Assembly: GCA_020073145.1 (NCBI GenBank)
Contig: JAIQFS010000052.1
Span: 1-64,000 of the forward strand
DNA length: 64,000 bases
Origin: Terriglobia bacterium
GTDB taxonomy: Bacteria > Acidobacteriota > Terriglobia > Bryobacterales > Bryobacteraceae
Direction: 5' to 3'
Shown here: positions 53,601 through 61,739 of the stretch, piece after piece
How the letters are laid out: the number at the start of each line of letters is the position of its first letter
Position numbering within the stretch: position 1 is the stretch's first letter
Translations under genes and position numbers: made by a program
Notes under the pieces: model-generated
The model's input: only the letters and a program-made list of their open reading frames with translations
Database searches by the model: none
What the model was told of the DNA's origin: nothing

Positions 53601-53802
53601 TGGACGCCAGGGTGGGGGTGAGGGAGAAGGTGAGGCGGAAATCAATGCCGTCCTCGATGAGGCGCTCGAGAACCAGGAAGAGAGGAATATAGGTTTCGGT
53701 GATGGCCTCAAAGAGCCAGTTTTCTTCCAGGAATTCCTCGTGCTGGGGGTCGCGAACGTACGGAAGATGGGCGTGGAGGACGAGGGCCAGGAAGCCTTCC
53801 AT
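50656..53802 (-). CDS. GH57 branching enzyme fused to GT5 glycogen synthase
   Basis: A single 1048-residue protein holds two enzymes of alpha-glucan synthesis. Residues ~1-520 are a GH57 1,4-alpha-glucan branching enzyme: '[11 protein letters not shown]' at the start, nucleophile Glu189 in '[12 protein letters not shown]', acid Asp350 in '[18 protein letters not shown]', then the DUF1957 helical part. After a Pro-rich linker (~530-549), a GlgA-type glycogen synthase begins at ~551 ('[23 protein letters not shown]', with the ADP-glucose-binding Lys565-x-Gly-Gly). It continues with 'HAHDWQAAL', '[11 protein letters not shown]'-like '[15 protein letters not shown]' and '[23 protein letters not shown]'. 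Both active sites look complete. Fusion would let nascent chains be branched as they grow. The DUF4912 gene is four bases upstream in the same direction. Confidence 0.92.
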   Translation of the reverse strand: [1048 protein letters not shown]

Positions 53803-53806
53803 GGGA

Positions 53807-54856
53807 TCAACCGGCCGAGGTTTTCGACGCTGCGAGTCCCAGCAAAGATGAGGAGAAGCCTGGCGTAAACTGACTGTCGGCGAGTCCGGTCAAGTCGCCG
53901 GGGGCGTCCGGGCGGAGGGGGAGAGCAAGGTCGGCTGCGGTAGGCGCCGGCGCTCCCGCGGGCCGTTGCCGCCACCAGCGGAACGCGTACAGCTCGGTCA
54001 GCCTTTGGCGCAGGACTTCGGCGGCGTCCACCAGTCGGGGGATCGAGGGGACGGGCGGGACCGGCTCGGCAGGGATCGATAGCGCGTCCATCGGGATATC
54101 GGGCAATGGCGCAGCGAAGTTGGTCTCGATGGCGGTTACAGCCTGAACCGGGATTGCGTGCGAGAGGGGTAGGGTCGCAGGAGTTGCCGCGGATGCCGCT
54201 GCTGGAGCGGAGCTTGCCGGCCAGGGCGTGGAGGAGCGCAGGGGCGCCAGCGCGACTTCGATCGGCGGCACCGACTCGCCGACGCGGAGAAATCGCTCCT
54301 GCACTTCGGCGACCGGCCAGGCACGCGGGGTTTCGACCGAGTTGGAACGCGCCAGTGGAGCAAAGGCGCCGTCCTGGTTGAGGCCGAGCTCGGCGTGATA
54401 CTGCCGGGCCGGACCCCATAAATGCACATACCAGTTCTTGGCCGGGAGATTCACCGGCACATCGAACGAACTCGGCGGCTGCTCCGCTGTGGTGTCATGG
54501 AACCGCAGGCAGGCCGATGTGCCGGGGGCGCTGGCCGAGGCCTTGCCATCCAGATCCCAGTAGGCGTGCACCAGGTACGGGCTAACGACCATCAAGACGA
54601 CGCGGTTGTGGCCATAGGATTCGGGCAGGTCGCCATTTTCGGGCGCCTGATTTTGCGGAGGAGCGGCGTGTGGAGGCGTCTTCTCCTGCTCGCCCTCAGC
54701 GCTGCCGAGGAAGCGGCGAGGACGCCGCTTGGGCTTGCCGGCGTCACCGAGGGCTTCGGCGCGGACCGCCAGAACCGCCCACAGTCGCGTCATAAAAGAC
54801 CGCGGGGCGGCGAACCAATCCGCAACGAGATTCGCTGGCATCGCGGGCGTCGTCAT
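53807..54856 (-). CDS. DUF4912 domain protein
   Basis: A 349-residue protein with the DUF4912 opening 'DLPESYGHNRVVLMVVSPYLVHAYWDL' (about 76-102). This carries into a small beta-sandwich domain ('SSFDVPVNLPAKNWYVHLWGPARQYHAELGL'). DUF4912 proteins are often encoded beside GH57 and glycogen synthase genes and may bind glucan; that is by context only. The N-terminal 75 residues and the C-terminal ~120 residues are Ala/Pro-rich and probably disordered, apart from a helix 'AEVLRQRLTELYAFRWWRQRP'. The gene ends four bases before the GH57-GT5 gene. The GH57 gene upstream ends 111 bases away. Confidence 0.8.
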   Translation of the reverse strand: MTTPAMPANLVADWFAAPRSFMTRLWAVLAVRAEALGDAGKPKRRPRRFLGSAEGEQEKTPPHAAPPQNQAPENGDLPESYGHNRVVLMVVSPYLVHAYWDLDGKASASAPGTSACLRFHDTTAEQPPSSFDVPVNLPAKNWYVHLWGPARQYHAELGLNQDGAFAPLARSNSVETPRAWPVAEVQERFLRVGESVPPIEVALAPLRSSTPWPASSAPAAASAATPATLPLSHAIPVQAVTAIETNFAAPLPDIPMDALSIPAEPVPPVPSIPRLVDAAEVLRQRLTELYAFRWWRQRPAGAPAPTAADLALPLRPDAPGDLTGLADSQFTPGFSSSLLGLAASKTSAG

Positions 54857-54967
54857 GGTCTAAGTCCCGGCTGGTGCGTCTTCCATTGCAGGCGTCCGCT
54901 GCCGTTACGGAGTCGCTCTGTTTACGTTATAGCAACCGGACGGCGCCGGGCAAGCGGGAGACGGCGC

Positions 54968-56425
54968 TTAGAAATCGTGCTGCAGGATGGAGGTGGTTCG
55001 CCGGCACAGCTCCCGCGCGTAATCGGTCCAGACGCCGCTGCCCCAGTACCGGAAGCAACTGGTCTGGGTGACCAACAGGTAGAACAGCGCGTTGCGGTAG
55101 CGCGGCTCGGAGGTCCGGACCCCGCGCGTCTTTTCGGCGAACAGAGCGCTGACTTCCTCCATAGCGGTGAGCACGTGGCCGTATCCTTTCACCCACGAAA
55201 GGTTGTTGGTCCAACTCCCGCCGTCCATGTGAAAACGATTGTCTTCCTTGCGCAGATCTTCGATGACTTTTTCCAGAGCCTCGGGGCCGGTGCGTCCTTG
55301 GAGCCGGTCCCAGATCCGTTTCTGCATGATCGGCTGGATGGCGGGGAAGTCGGATTCGCGGACGCCCAAGGTATCGAGATACTCCAGGTATTCGGTGCCA
55401 TTGACCGGAGGCACGTCGGAATACGACGCCTCGCGCATGACTTCCAGGTACTTCGACGGAAACTCGTTCATCATGACGCCGCCGTTTTCCCCATCCGCGA
55501 TTTGTGACGTCAAGGCCGGAATCGAGCGGCCGGCCGCGTCCAGCCGATGGAGACCCTTGGCCTCATAATAGGGCTGCATCTGGGCGACGAGTTTGGTGTC
55601 GCTGCCCTGGGTTTTGATCAGGGCGGTGATGCTGGCCGTCTGCCCTTGGGAGTTGCGGGCCACGAAGCGGTGCGGGAGGTGCGGCTGGCGGAGGCCGCCG
55701 CCGTCTTCGACGCGCTCGACGGAGTGTTCCTGCACCAACACCCAGCGGTAGCCGCACTCTTTCAAGGTGCGGACGAATTCATAGGCCACGTCGGGGTGGT
55801 TGGGCAGAGCCATCTCGGCCGGCGAGAATCCGCGGATGCGGCCGACGGCCGCGAGGCCGAAAATCGCGGCGAAATGGTGCTGCCAGGCGCGCACGTGCAG
55901 GCGAAAATCCTGCACCGGGGTGGACGGCGCCACGGCATGGCCCCAGGTGTTGCCCAGCCACTCGACCGCCCGCCGGTAGTTGCGGTCGCAAGTGATCTTC
56001 TTGAGCGCGTCGATGACGTCGTTGTGGCCCATGGCGCGCAGGCCGTGCAGCAGCGTGCCGGAATAATCCAGCATGATGCGCGGCTGCTTGCCTTCGTGAA
56101 TTAATTCCGGGATGAACTCGCCCATGCGCTTGTAGCACCAGGCGAAGATGCCAGCGTTATAGCGCGCCTCGTCGTTGCCGCTGTCCCGCATGTACTGAAG
56201 GTTGCTGATGACGGCCGCCGTGCTGAGGTCGCCGCCGCCGGCCGGAATCAACGGCTGGTGCATGTGCAAGGCGTTGGCAAAGACGCTGCGCGCCCGGCCA
56301 AAGTCGATGCCCGACTCGGGAAGGTAAGCGGCGCCCGGCCGAGCCAGAGCCTCGGCGATCGCTGGTTCCGATCCGCAAATGTTCGGCAGCTCGCCGATGT
56401 ATTCCTGCAATTCAACGCTAGTCAT
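54968..56425 (-). CDS. GH57 family glycoside hydrolase
   Basis: A 485-residue GH57 (alpha/beta)7-barrel enzyme. 'SVFANALHMHQPLIPAGGG' provides the family's first active-site strand and His. Likely nucleophile Glu204 lies in 'IRGFSPAEMALPNHP' and a candidate acid, Asp311, in 'QIADGENGGVMMNEFPSKY'. It is closer to GH57 amylase-type proteins than to the branching enzyme fused to GlgA next door. An alpha-amylase, amylopullulanase or trehalose-releasing activity is possible; sequence alone does not decide. It is cytoplasmic, as no signal peptide is visible. It lies 46 bases downstream of the GT4 gene. Confidence 0.83.
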   Translation of the reverse strand: MTSVELQEYIGELPNICGSEPAIAEALARPGAAYLPESGIDFGRARSVFANALHMHQPLIPAGGGDLSTAAVISNLQYMRDSGNDEARYNAGIFAWCYKRMGEFIPELIHEGKQPRIMLDYSGTLLHGLRAMGHNDVIDALKKITCDRNYRRAVEWLGNTWGHAVAPSTPVQDFRLHVRAWQHHFAAIFGLAAVGRIRGFSPAEMALPNHPDVAYEFVRTLKECGYRWVLVQEHSVERVEDGGGLRQPHLPHRFVARNSQGQTASITALIKTQGSDTKLVAQMQPYYEAKGLHRLDAAGRSIPALTSQIADGENGGVMMNEFPSKYLEVMREASYSDVPPVNGTEYLEYLDTLGVRESDFPAIQPIMQKRIWDRLQGRTGPEALEKVIEDLRKEDNRFHMDGGSWTNNLSWVKGYGHVLTAMEEVSALFAEKTRGVRTSEPRYRNALFYLLVTQTSCFRYWGSGVWTDYARELCRRTTSILQHDF

Positions 56426-56470
56426 AACTCGATTCTTTCATTGTGGCGCAACCGGAGCCCATCGTCGAAT

Positions 56471-57628
56471 TCAGGAATAATAGACCGCCAGCGTCTGATC
56501 CGCGATGGTGTCCCAGGCGAAGGCGGTTTCGGCGGCAACACGGCCATTGCGCCCCATCCAGCGGGCCCATTCAAAGTCGGTGAACAGCGTGCCCAGACCC
56601 CATCCGATGGATTCGGGGTTGGCATATACTTTCAGTCCGTTTACAGTGTGCCAGATAAACTCCTGCGGTCCTCCGTTCACGGTGGATACCACCGGCTTGC
56701 CCGCGCTCCAGGCTTCCAGAATCACGATGCCGAACGGCTCGTTCCGGCTGGGCACGCAGACCACGTCGCAGGCCTTGTAGAGGTCGGCCAATGCGCCGTT
56801 GGCCTGGAAGCCCACAAAGCGCGTGGCATGGGCCACCCCCAGTTGATGCACGCGGCGTTCGATGGCTCCCCGCATATCCCCTTCGCCGGCAAACACGAAT
56901 TTGACTCGCGGGTAATACCGCACCAGACCCGGAATCGCCTCCACCAGCAGATCGGGGCCCTTCTGCTGCGACAGGCGCCCGGCGAACAGCACAGTCGGGT
57001 CGATCGGGCCGATGCCGTAGCGTCTGCGAACCGCGGCCGGATCGATGAACCCATCGAAATTGTGCGGATTCACCCCGTTATAAACCACCCGCACTTTCCA
57101 GTCCGGCACCTGGTACATCCACTGGACCTCACGCTTCAGGCTGTAGGATACCGTGATCACCCGCTCGGCCCACTGGGCGCCGGCGCGCTCCTGTTCGCGG
57201 ATGCGCGCCGACTGGCCGCCGTAGAAGTTGTTGCCGCAGCGCCCGTACTCCGTCGAATGGATGGTCATGATGCCGCGCCGCCGACGTCCCTGCTGGATCC
57301 AGATCATGGCGTTGGCCGCCAGCCAGTCGTGCGCGTGAACGATGTCGAACGCTCCGATGTAATTCTCGGTTTCGAACAGGTGATGCACGAAGGAACGGCA
57401 CATGCCGTTGATCTCGTCGATGAAGTCGCGCGTCAGGTTGAACGGACAGCGGTGATAGTGGACGCCGTCGAGCCGCTGGTAGTAGGGTTGTCCGTGCCCC
57501 ATGCGCGTGAATACGTGTACTTCGTGGCCTTTGCGGTCCAGTGCCGCGGCCAACTCGGTGACGTGCGCCGCCACGCCCCCCACCGGGATCGAGTGCAGCG
57601 ATTCCCAACTCAGCAGCGCGATTCTCAT
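56471..57628 (-). CDS. GT4 family glycosyltransferase
   Basis: A 385-residue GT-B fold glycosyltransferase. The N-terminal domain opens 'RIALLSWESLHSIPVGGVAAHVTELAAAL' and carries 'DIVHAHDWLAANAMIW'; the C-terminal donor domain has 'TVLFAGRLSQQKGPDLLVEAI' and the EX7E motif region 'SRNEPFGIVILEAWSAGKPVV'. Relatives include bacterial GT4 glycogen synthases (GlgM-like and Rv3032-like) and sucrose-phosphate-type transferases. Given the neighbours, an ADP- or UDP-glucose-dependent glucan or maltose-phosphate synthase is likely. It is the first gene of the minus-strand alpha-glucan block. Confidence 0.85.
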   Translation of the reverse strand: MRIALLSWESLHSIPVGGVAAHVTELAAALDRKGHEVHVFTRMGHGQPYYQRLDGVHYHRCPFNLTRDFIDEINGMCRSFVHHLFETENYIGAFDIVHAHDWLAANAMIWIQQGRRRRGIMTIHSTEYGRCGNNFYGGQSARIREQERAGAQWAERVITVSYSLKREVQWMYQVPDWKVRVVYNGVNPHNFDGFIDPAAVRRRYGIGPIDPTVLFAGRLSQQKGPDLLVEAIPGLVRYYPRVKFVFAGEGDMRGAIERRVHQLGVAHATRFVGFQANGALADLYKACDVVCVPSRNEPFGIVILEAWSAGKPVVSTVNGGPQEFIWHTVNGLKVYANPESIGWGLGTLFTDFEWARWMGRNGRVAAETAFAWDTIADQTLAVYYS

Positions 57629-58088
57629 AAACCTGCAACTGCATCAAACCGGGGCGGCGGCGGTTCCTGCCGTCGGAAACATCACGATGACCAGGCTAAC
57701 GGAAGGCGCAGGTTCGTCGGCGTGCCAGTTCCAGCAGTTCCGGCGCGGCGCTTTACGGGCAACCTCGCCTCCGGCTGCTCCCAGCCAAAGGTTGGACTTC
57801 TCGGCGCGCCGCGGCGTTGGAATCATCCACGATGGCCCTCACCGCGACAAAAACCACTTCGGGCGACGCCGAAGCCAAAGAACAGAATTTTTCCTAGCCT
57901 CACCTACAGGTTGCCGGCTGAATTGAATTCGATACTCGATGGTCCTCTTAATTCTAGTCTCCTCGCTTCGCCCGGGGCAATGGAGGAATCGAGATCTGTT
58001 GGGCGGAGCAGACCGGCATTTCGATGGCTCACGAGTTACGGGAACATTACGCTACAATGCGGTTCAGATCCCAACACAACCGGCCGAT
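57629..58088. other. Divergent promoter region of the alpha-glucan cluster
   Basis: The 460-base gap between the divergent GT4 and glgB genes contains no gene I can support. A TACAAT box at 58053-58058 could be the -10 element of glgB, but no good -35 box stands 16-19 bases upstream. The stretch at 57880-57960 is AT-richer than its surroundings. Apparent frames here are uncommon in codon use and have no ribosome binding site. Confidence 0.4.
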
Positions 58089-60368
58089 ATGACCGATCCC
58101 ATCGTAGCCACGGTTGGCGCGGAGGTTTCCGCCGGCGGCGCATTTGCCCCAACCCTGGATGCAGCCGCCATGGCGGCGATTGCCGGCGGCTACTTTAGCG
58201 CACCGTTCGACGTCCTCGGGATGCATCCGGTGATCCTGGGCGGACAGCCGGGGCTCGCGATCCGGACCTTCCAGCCGCAGGCTGTATCGTTGTCGGTGCA
58301 ACGGGACGGCCGGCAGTATCCGATGCAGCGAGTCCATCCGGAGGGGCTGTTTGAAGTTACGTTCCCGGGGGAGGGCGAATTCTTCCGATACCGCCTGTCC
58401 GTCACCCTGCCGGGAACCGAGGAATCGCCGGCAGGGGACCGTTATGAGATCGACGACCCGTACCGCTACCCGCCGGTGCTGACCGATTTCGACCTGCACC
58501 TGATTGCGGAGGGCAACCACTACCGGCTGTACGACAAGCTCGGGGCTCACCGCATCGAGCATGACGGGACGCGCGGCGTGTCCTTTGCCGTTTGGGCGCC
58601 AAATGCGGCGCGCGTCAGCGTGATCGGGAACTTCAACCAGTGGGATGGCCGCCGGAACCCGATGCGCCCGCGCGGATCGTCCGGCCTGTGGGAAATCTTC
58701 ATGCCCGGGCTGGAACAGGGCGATCTGTACAAGTACGAAGTGAAGACGCACTATCTGGGATACGTGGCGCTCAAGTCCGACCCGTGCGGCTTTCTGGCGG
58801 AAATGCGGCCGAACACGGCTTCGGTGGTGTGGGACCTCGAAGGCTATTCGTGGCACGACCGGCAATGGATGGCGGCGCGCAAGCAGCGCCAGAGCCTGGA
58901 TGCGCCCATCGCGATTTACGAAGCCCAACTGGGCTCCTGGAAGCGGGCGCCGCACCCGGAGTGGGGAACGCGCTGGTTGAACTACCGGGAACTGGCCGAT
59001 CAACTGGTGCCATACGTCAAGGAGATGGGCTACACCCACATCGAACTGCTGCCGGTCACCGAGTATCCGTACGACGGTTCTTGGGGGTATCAGACGGTCG
59101 GCTACTTCGCGGCGACGTCGCGCTTCGGGACGCCCGACGATTTCCGCCACTTTGTGGACACCGCCCATCAGGCCGGCCTGGGCGTGATCCTGGACTGGGT
59201 CCCCTCCCATTTCCCCAAGGACGGGCACGGCCTTTCCTTTTTCGACGGCACACACCTCTACGAGCACGCCGACCTGCGCAAGGGCGAGCACCAGGACTGG
59301 GGTTCGCTGATCTTCAACTACGGGCGCAACGAAGTGCGGGCGTTCCTGCTGTCGAGCGCGCTGTTCTGGCTCGACAAGTATCACATCGATGGATTGCGCG
59401 TGGACGCGGTGGCGTCGATGCTGTACCTGGACTACTCTCGCAATGAAGGCGAGTGGATTCCCAACGAGTTCGGCGGGCGCGAAAACCTGGAAGCCGTCTC
59501 GTTCTTGAAGCGCTTCAACGAGGTGGTGCATCTGGAATATCCCGATACGCTCACCTTCGCCGAAGAATCCACGGCCTGGCCCATGGTCTCGCGTCCCACC
59601 TATCTGGGCGGTCTGGGCTTTGACCTCAAGTGGAACATGGGGTGGATGAACGACACCCTCGAATACATCGAGAAAGAGCCGATCCACCGCAAGTATCATC
59701 AGAACAACCTGACCTTCTCGCTGCTCTACGCGTTTACCGAGAACTTCGTGCTGCCGCTCTCGCATGATGAGGTGGTGCACGGCAAGGGCGCGCTACTGTC
59801 GAAAATGCCTGGCGACACCTGGCAGAAGTTCGCCAATTTGCGGGTGCTGTATGGGTACATGTATGCGCACCCCGGCAAGAAGCTGCTGTTCATGGGCGGG
59901 GAGATCGGCCAGTGGAACGAGTGGAACGCGCATGATCAACTCCACTGGATGCTGTTGGATTTCGACTCGCATCGCCAGATCCAGGAATATGTGAAGACCT
60001 TAAATCGGATCTACACGGGCCAGCCGGCGCTGCACCAGGTGGACTTCAGTTGGGAAGGCTATCAGTGGATCGATTTTCACGACGTCGATAACACCATCCT
60101 TTCCTTTATGAGGCGGGCGCGGGATGCGAGCGACTTCGTGATTGTGGTGGCCAACTTCACGCCGGTGCCGCGCGAAGGATATCGAGTGGGAGTGCCGAAG
60201 GCCGGGTTCTACCGCGAGATCCTCAATAGCGACGCGGCCTGCTTCGGTGGCAGCAACCTGGGCAATGCCGGCGGTTTGCCCTCGGACCCCATGCCCTGGC
60301 AAGGCCAGCCCCATTCCATCCTGCTGACCGTCCCGCCCCTGGCCGTCGTGTACTTCAAGCCGGAGTAG
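58089..60368 (+). CDS. glgB: 1,4-alpha-glucan branching enzyme (GH13)
   Basis: GlgB makes the alpha-1,6 branches of glycogen. The 759-residue enzyme has an N-terminal CBM48-like pair: '[11 protein letters not shown]...[14 protein letters not shown]' and '[27 protein letters not shown]'. The GH13 barrel carries the catalytic set: '[25 protein letters not shown]', nucleophile Asp439 in '[14 protein letters not shown]', acid Glu492 in '[11 protein letters not shown]' and '[14 protein letters not shown]'. It ends with an all-beta domain. I start at the ATG of [10 protein letters not shown]; the longer upstream frame has unusual composition. With the GH57-type branching domain across the divergent promoter, this cluster encodes two different branching enzymes. 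Confidence 0.93.
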   Translation: MTDPIVATVGAEVSAGGAFAPTLDAAAMAAIAGGYFSAPFDVLGMHPVILGGQPGLAIRTFQPQAVSLSVQRDGRQYPMQRVHPEGLFEVTFPGEGEFFRYRLSVTLPGTEESPAGDRYEIDDPYRYPPVLTDFDLHLIAEGNHYRLYDKLGAHRIEHDGTRGVSFAVWAPNAARVSVIGNFNQWDGRRNPMRPRGSSGLWEIFMPGLEQGDLYKYEVKTHYLGYVALKSDPCGFLAEMRPNTASVVWDLEGYSWHDRQWMAARKQRQSLDAPIAIYEAQLGSWKRAPHPEWGTRWLNYRELADQLVPYVKEMGYTHIELLPVTEYPYDGSWGYQTVGYFAATSRFGTPDDFRHFVDTAHQAGLGVILDWVPSHFPKDGHGLSFFDGTHLYEHADLRKGEHQDWGSLIFNYGRNEVRAFLLSSALFWLDKYHIDGLRVDAVASMLYLDYSRNEGEWIPNEFGGRENLEAVSFLKRFNEVVHLEYPDTLTFAEESTAWPMVSRPTYLGGLGFDLKWNMGWMNDTLEYIEKEPIHRKYHQNNLTFSLLYAFTENFVLPLSHDEVVHGKGALLSKMPGDTWQKFANLRVLYGYMYAHPGKKLLFMGGEIGQWNEWNAHDQLHWMLLDFDSHRQIQEYVKTLNRIYTGQPALHQVDFSWEGYQWIDFHDVDNTILSFMRRARDASDFVIVVANFTPVPREGYRVGVPKAGFYREILNSDAACFGGSNLGNAGGLPSDPMPWQGQPHSILLTVPPLAVVYFKPE

Positions 60369-60450
60369 GATTCTTCAGCCGGATTCCAGGCTGCCGGCGA
60401 GACCTTTCCATCCCTCCACCGTCCAAGCCCAAGCAAGGGGGGAGCCAAGC

Positions 60451-61041
60451 GTGAAGATCATCGCAAGCATGGTAGCGGGGGTGTGGGCCGCGGCCGGGTT
60501 GGCCCAAGCGGCATCCTTGACGGAGGTGGAGCGGCAGCGCCTCGTCGCCCATTTCGAAATGACCGCGAGCTGGCTCGAGGACGAAACCTCCCACCTCTCG
60601 CGCGCTCAACTGGAGTATCATCCCGCGCCCGGCCGGTGGAGCATCCTCGAGGTGCTGGAACACCTGCGCCTGGCCGAGCCCACGTACTGGCAGGAACTGC
60701 GTGACGCATTGAAAGAACCTCCGTCGGGTAAGAAGCCTCCCGCCACCGATGCCGACGTCCTCTGGTACGGAATCGATCGCACCGTGCGGCAGAAGACCAC
60801 GCCCGATAAGGTGCCCGCGCACCCGCCGGCCGGCGTGCAGGCGCCTCTCGAGGCCTTCCGCAAACTGCACGCCGAGATGCTGGAGTACGCGCGCACCACC
60901 CAGGACGACCTGCGCGCCCATGTTCTGGAAAAGGAGGGAACCGACGCCTATCAGTGGCTGCTCGGGATCTCCACGCACGAACAACGCCACATCCTGCAGA
61001 TCCGGGAGATCAAGGCCGATCGCGGTTTCCCTAAGCCCTGA
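60451..61041 (+). CDS. Exported DinB-like protein
   Basis: A 196-residue protein with signal peptide 'MKIIASMVAGVWAAAGLAQA'. The mature part is a DinB/YfiT-type four-helix bundle with 'RLVAHFEMTASWLEDE' (helix 1), 'GRWSILEVLEHLRLAEPTYW' holding the first metal His, and 'GISTHEQRHILQIREI' holding the His pair. DinB-fold proteins bind a divalent metal and often act as thiol-dependent transferases (with bacillithiol, mycothiol or glutathione). Export is unusual for the family but recurrent in acidobacteria. Substrate unknown. It may follow glgB on the same transcript. Confidence 0.75.
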   Translation: MKIIASMVAGVWAAAGLAQAASLTEVERQRLVAHFEMTASWLEDETSHLSRAQLEYHPAPGRWSILEVLEHLRLAEPTYWQELRDALKEPPSGKKPPATDADVLWYGIDRTVRQKTTPDKVPAHPPAGVQAPLEAFRKLHAEMLEYARTTQDDLRAHVLEKEGTDAYQWLLGISTHEQRHILQIREIKADRGFPKP

Positions 61042-61070
61042 GCGGTGATTCTCCGGCGAGTCGCGTCGCT

Positions 61071-61727
61071 TCATCCTCCGCCGGAGCGGTCATCCGGCGA
61101 AGAAGTCTGGCCGTTACGGACGGCGGCCAACGCCTGATCGATGATCTCGGCCGCCGCCTCCTCGCCGATCGTCGAGTTGATCATGAGGTGAAAGACATGC
61201 CGGTCGGGCCACTCGATCCCGAAGTGCTCTTTGATGAAAGCGCTCCGGTCGCGGTCCACCGTTTCGGCCAGCTCCGCCGCGTCGTCGGGGCTCTTGCCCT
61301 CCTGTTGCAGCCGGCTCACTTTTTCTTCGAATGGCGCGTAGATAAAAACGTGAAAGGCGTCAGGGCGATCGCGCAGATAGTAGGCCGAACCGCGTCCCAC
61401 GATCACCGCTTGGCCATCAGCCGCCGCCCCCCTCACCAGCCGTTCGGTCATCTGCCGGATGCTCTCGGCGTCCGCGATTCCCATCCGCGGCGCATTCAGG
61501 CTCCCTTCAAAGCTGCCGCGCAGGAAGGCCTTGAAGAGGCGGTAGTGCAGCGGGTCTCTCCGCTCTTCGTGCCTCTCGACGTGCGCTTTCTGGCATTCCA
61601 GCCGGCGCGCGATCTCGTCCGTGAGCGACTGGTCCCACAAGGTCCAGCCCAGCTTTACCGCCACTCGCTGCGCGATGCCTGCCGCGCCGCTTCCGTATTC
61701 GCGCTCGATGGTCACAACCCGAATCAT
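61071..61727 (-). CDS. Cytidylate kinase-like protein
   Basis: A 218-residue P-loop kinase of the cytidylate kinase-like (Cytidylate_kin2) family. The Walker A-like loop is in 'TIEREYGSGAAGIAQRVAVKLGW'. 'GQAVIVGRGSAYYLRDRPDAFHVFIYAPFEEKVSRL' gives the Walker B strand and lid. It differs from housekeeping Cmk in length and loop, and its nucleotide substrate is not established. The MFS transporter gene lies 12 bases upstream on the same strand, so the two may be co-transcribed. Confidence 0.8.
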   Translation of the reverse strand: MIRVVTIEREYGSGAAGIAQRVAVKLGWTLWDQSLTDEIARRLECQKAHVERHEERRDPLHYRLFKAFLRGSFEGSLNAPRMGIADAESIRQMTERLVRGAAADGQAVIVGRGSAYYLRDRPDAFHVFIYAPFEEKVSRLQQEGKSPDDAAELAETVDRDRSAFIKEHFGIEWPDRHVFHLMINSTIGEEAAAEIIDQALAAVRNGQTSSPDDRSGGG

Positions 61728-61739
61728 GGATTCATCCCC

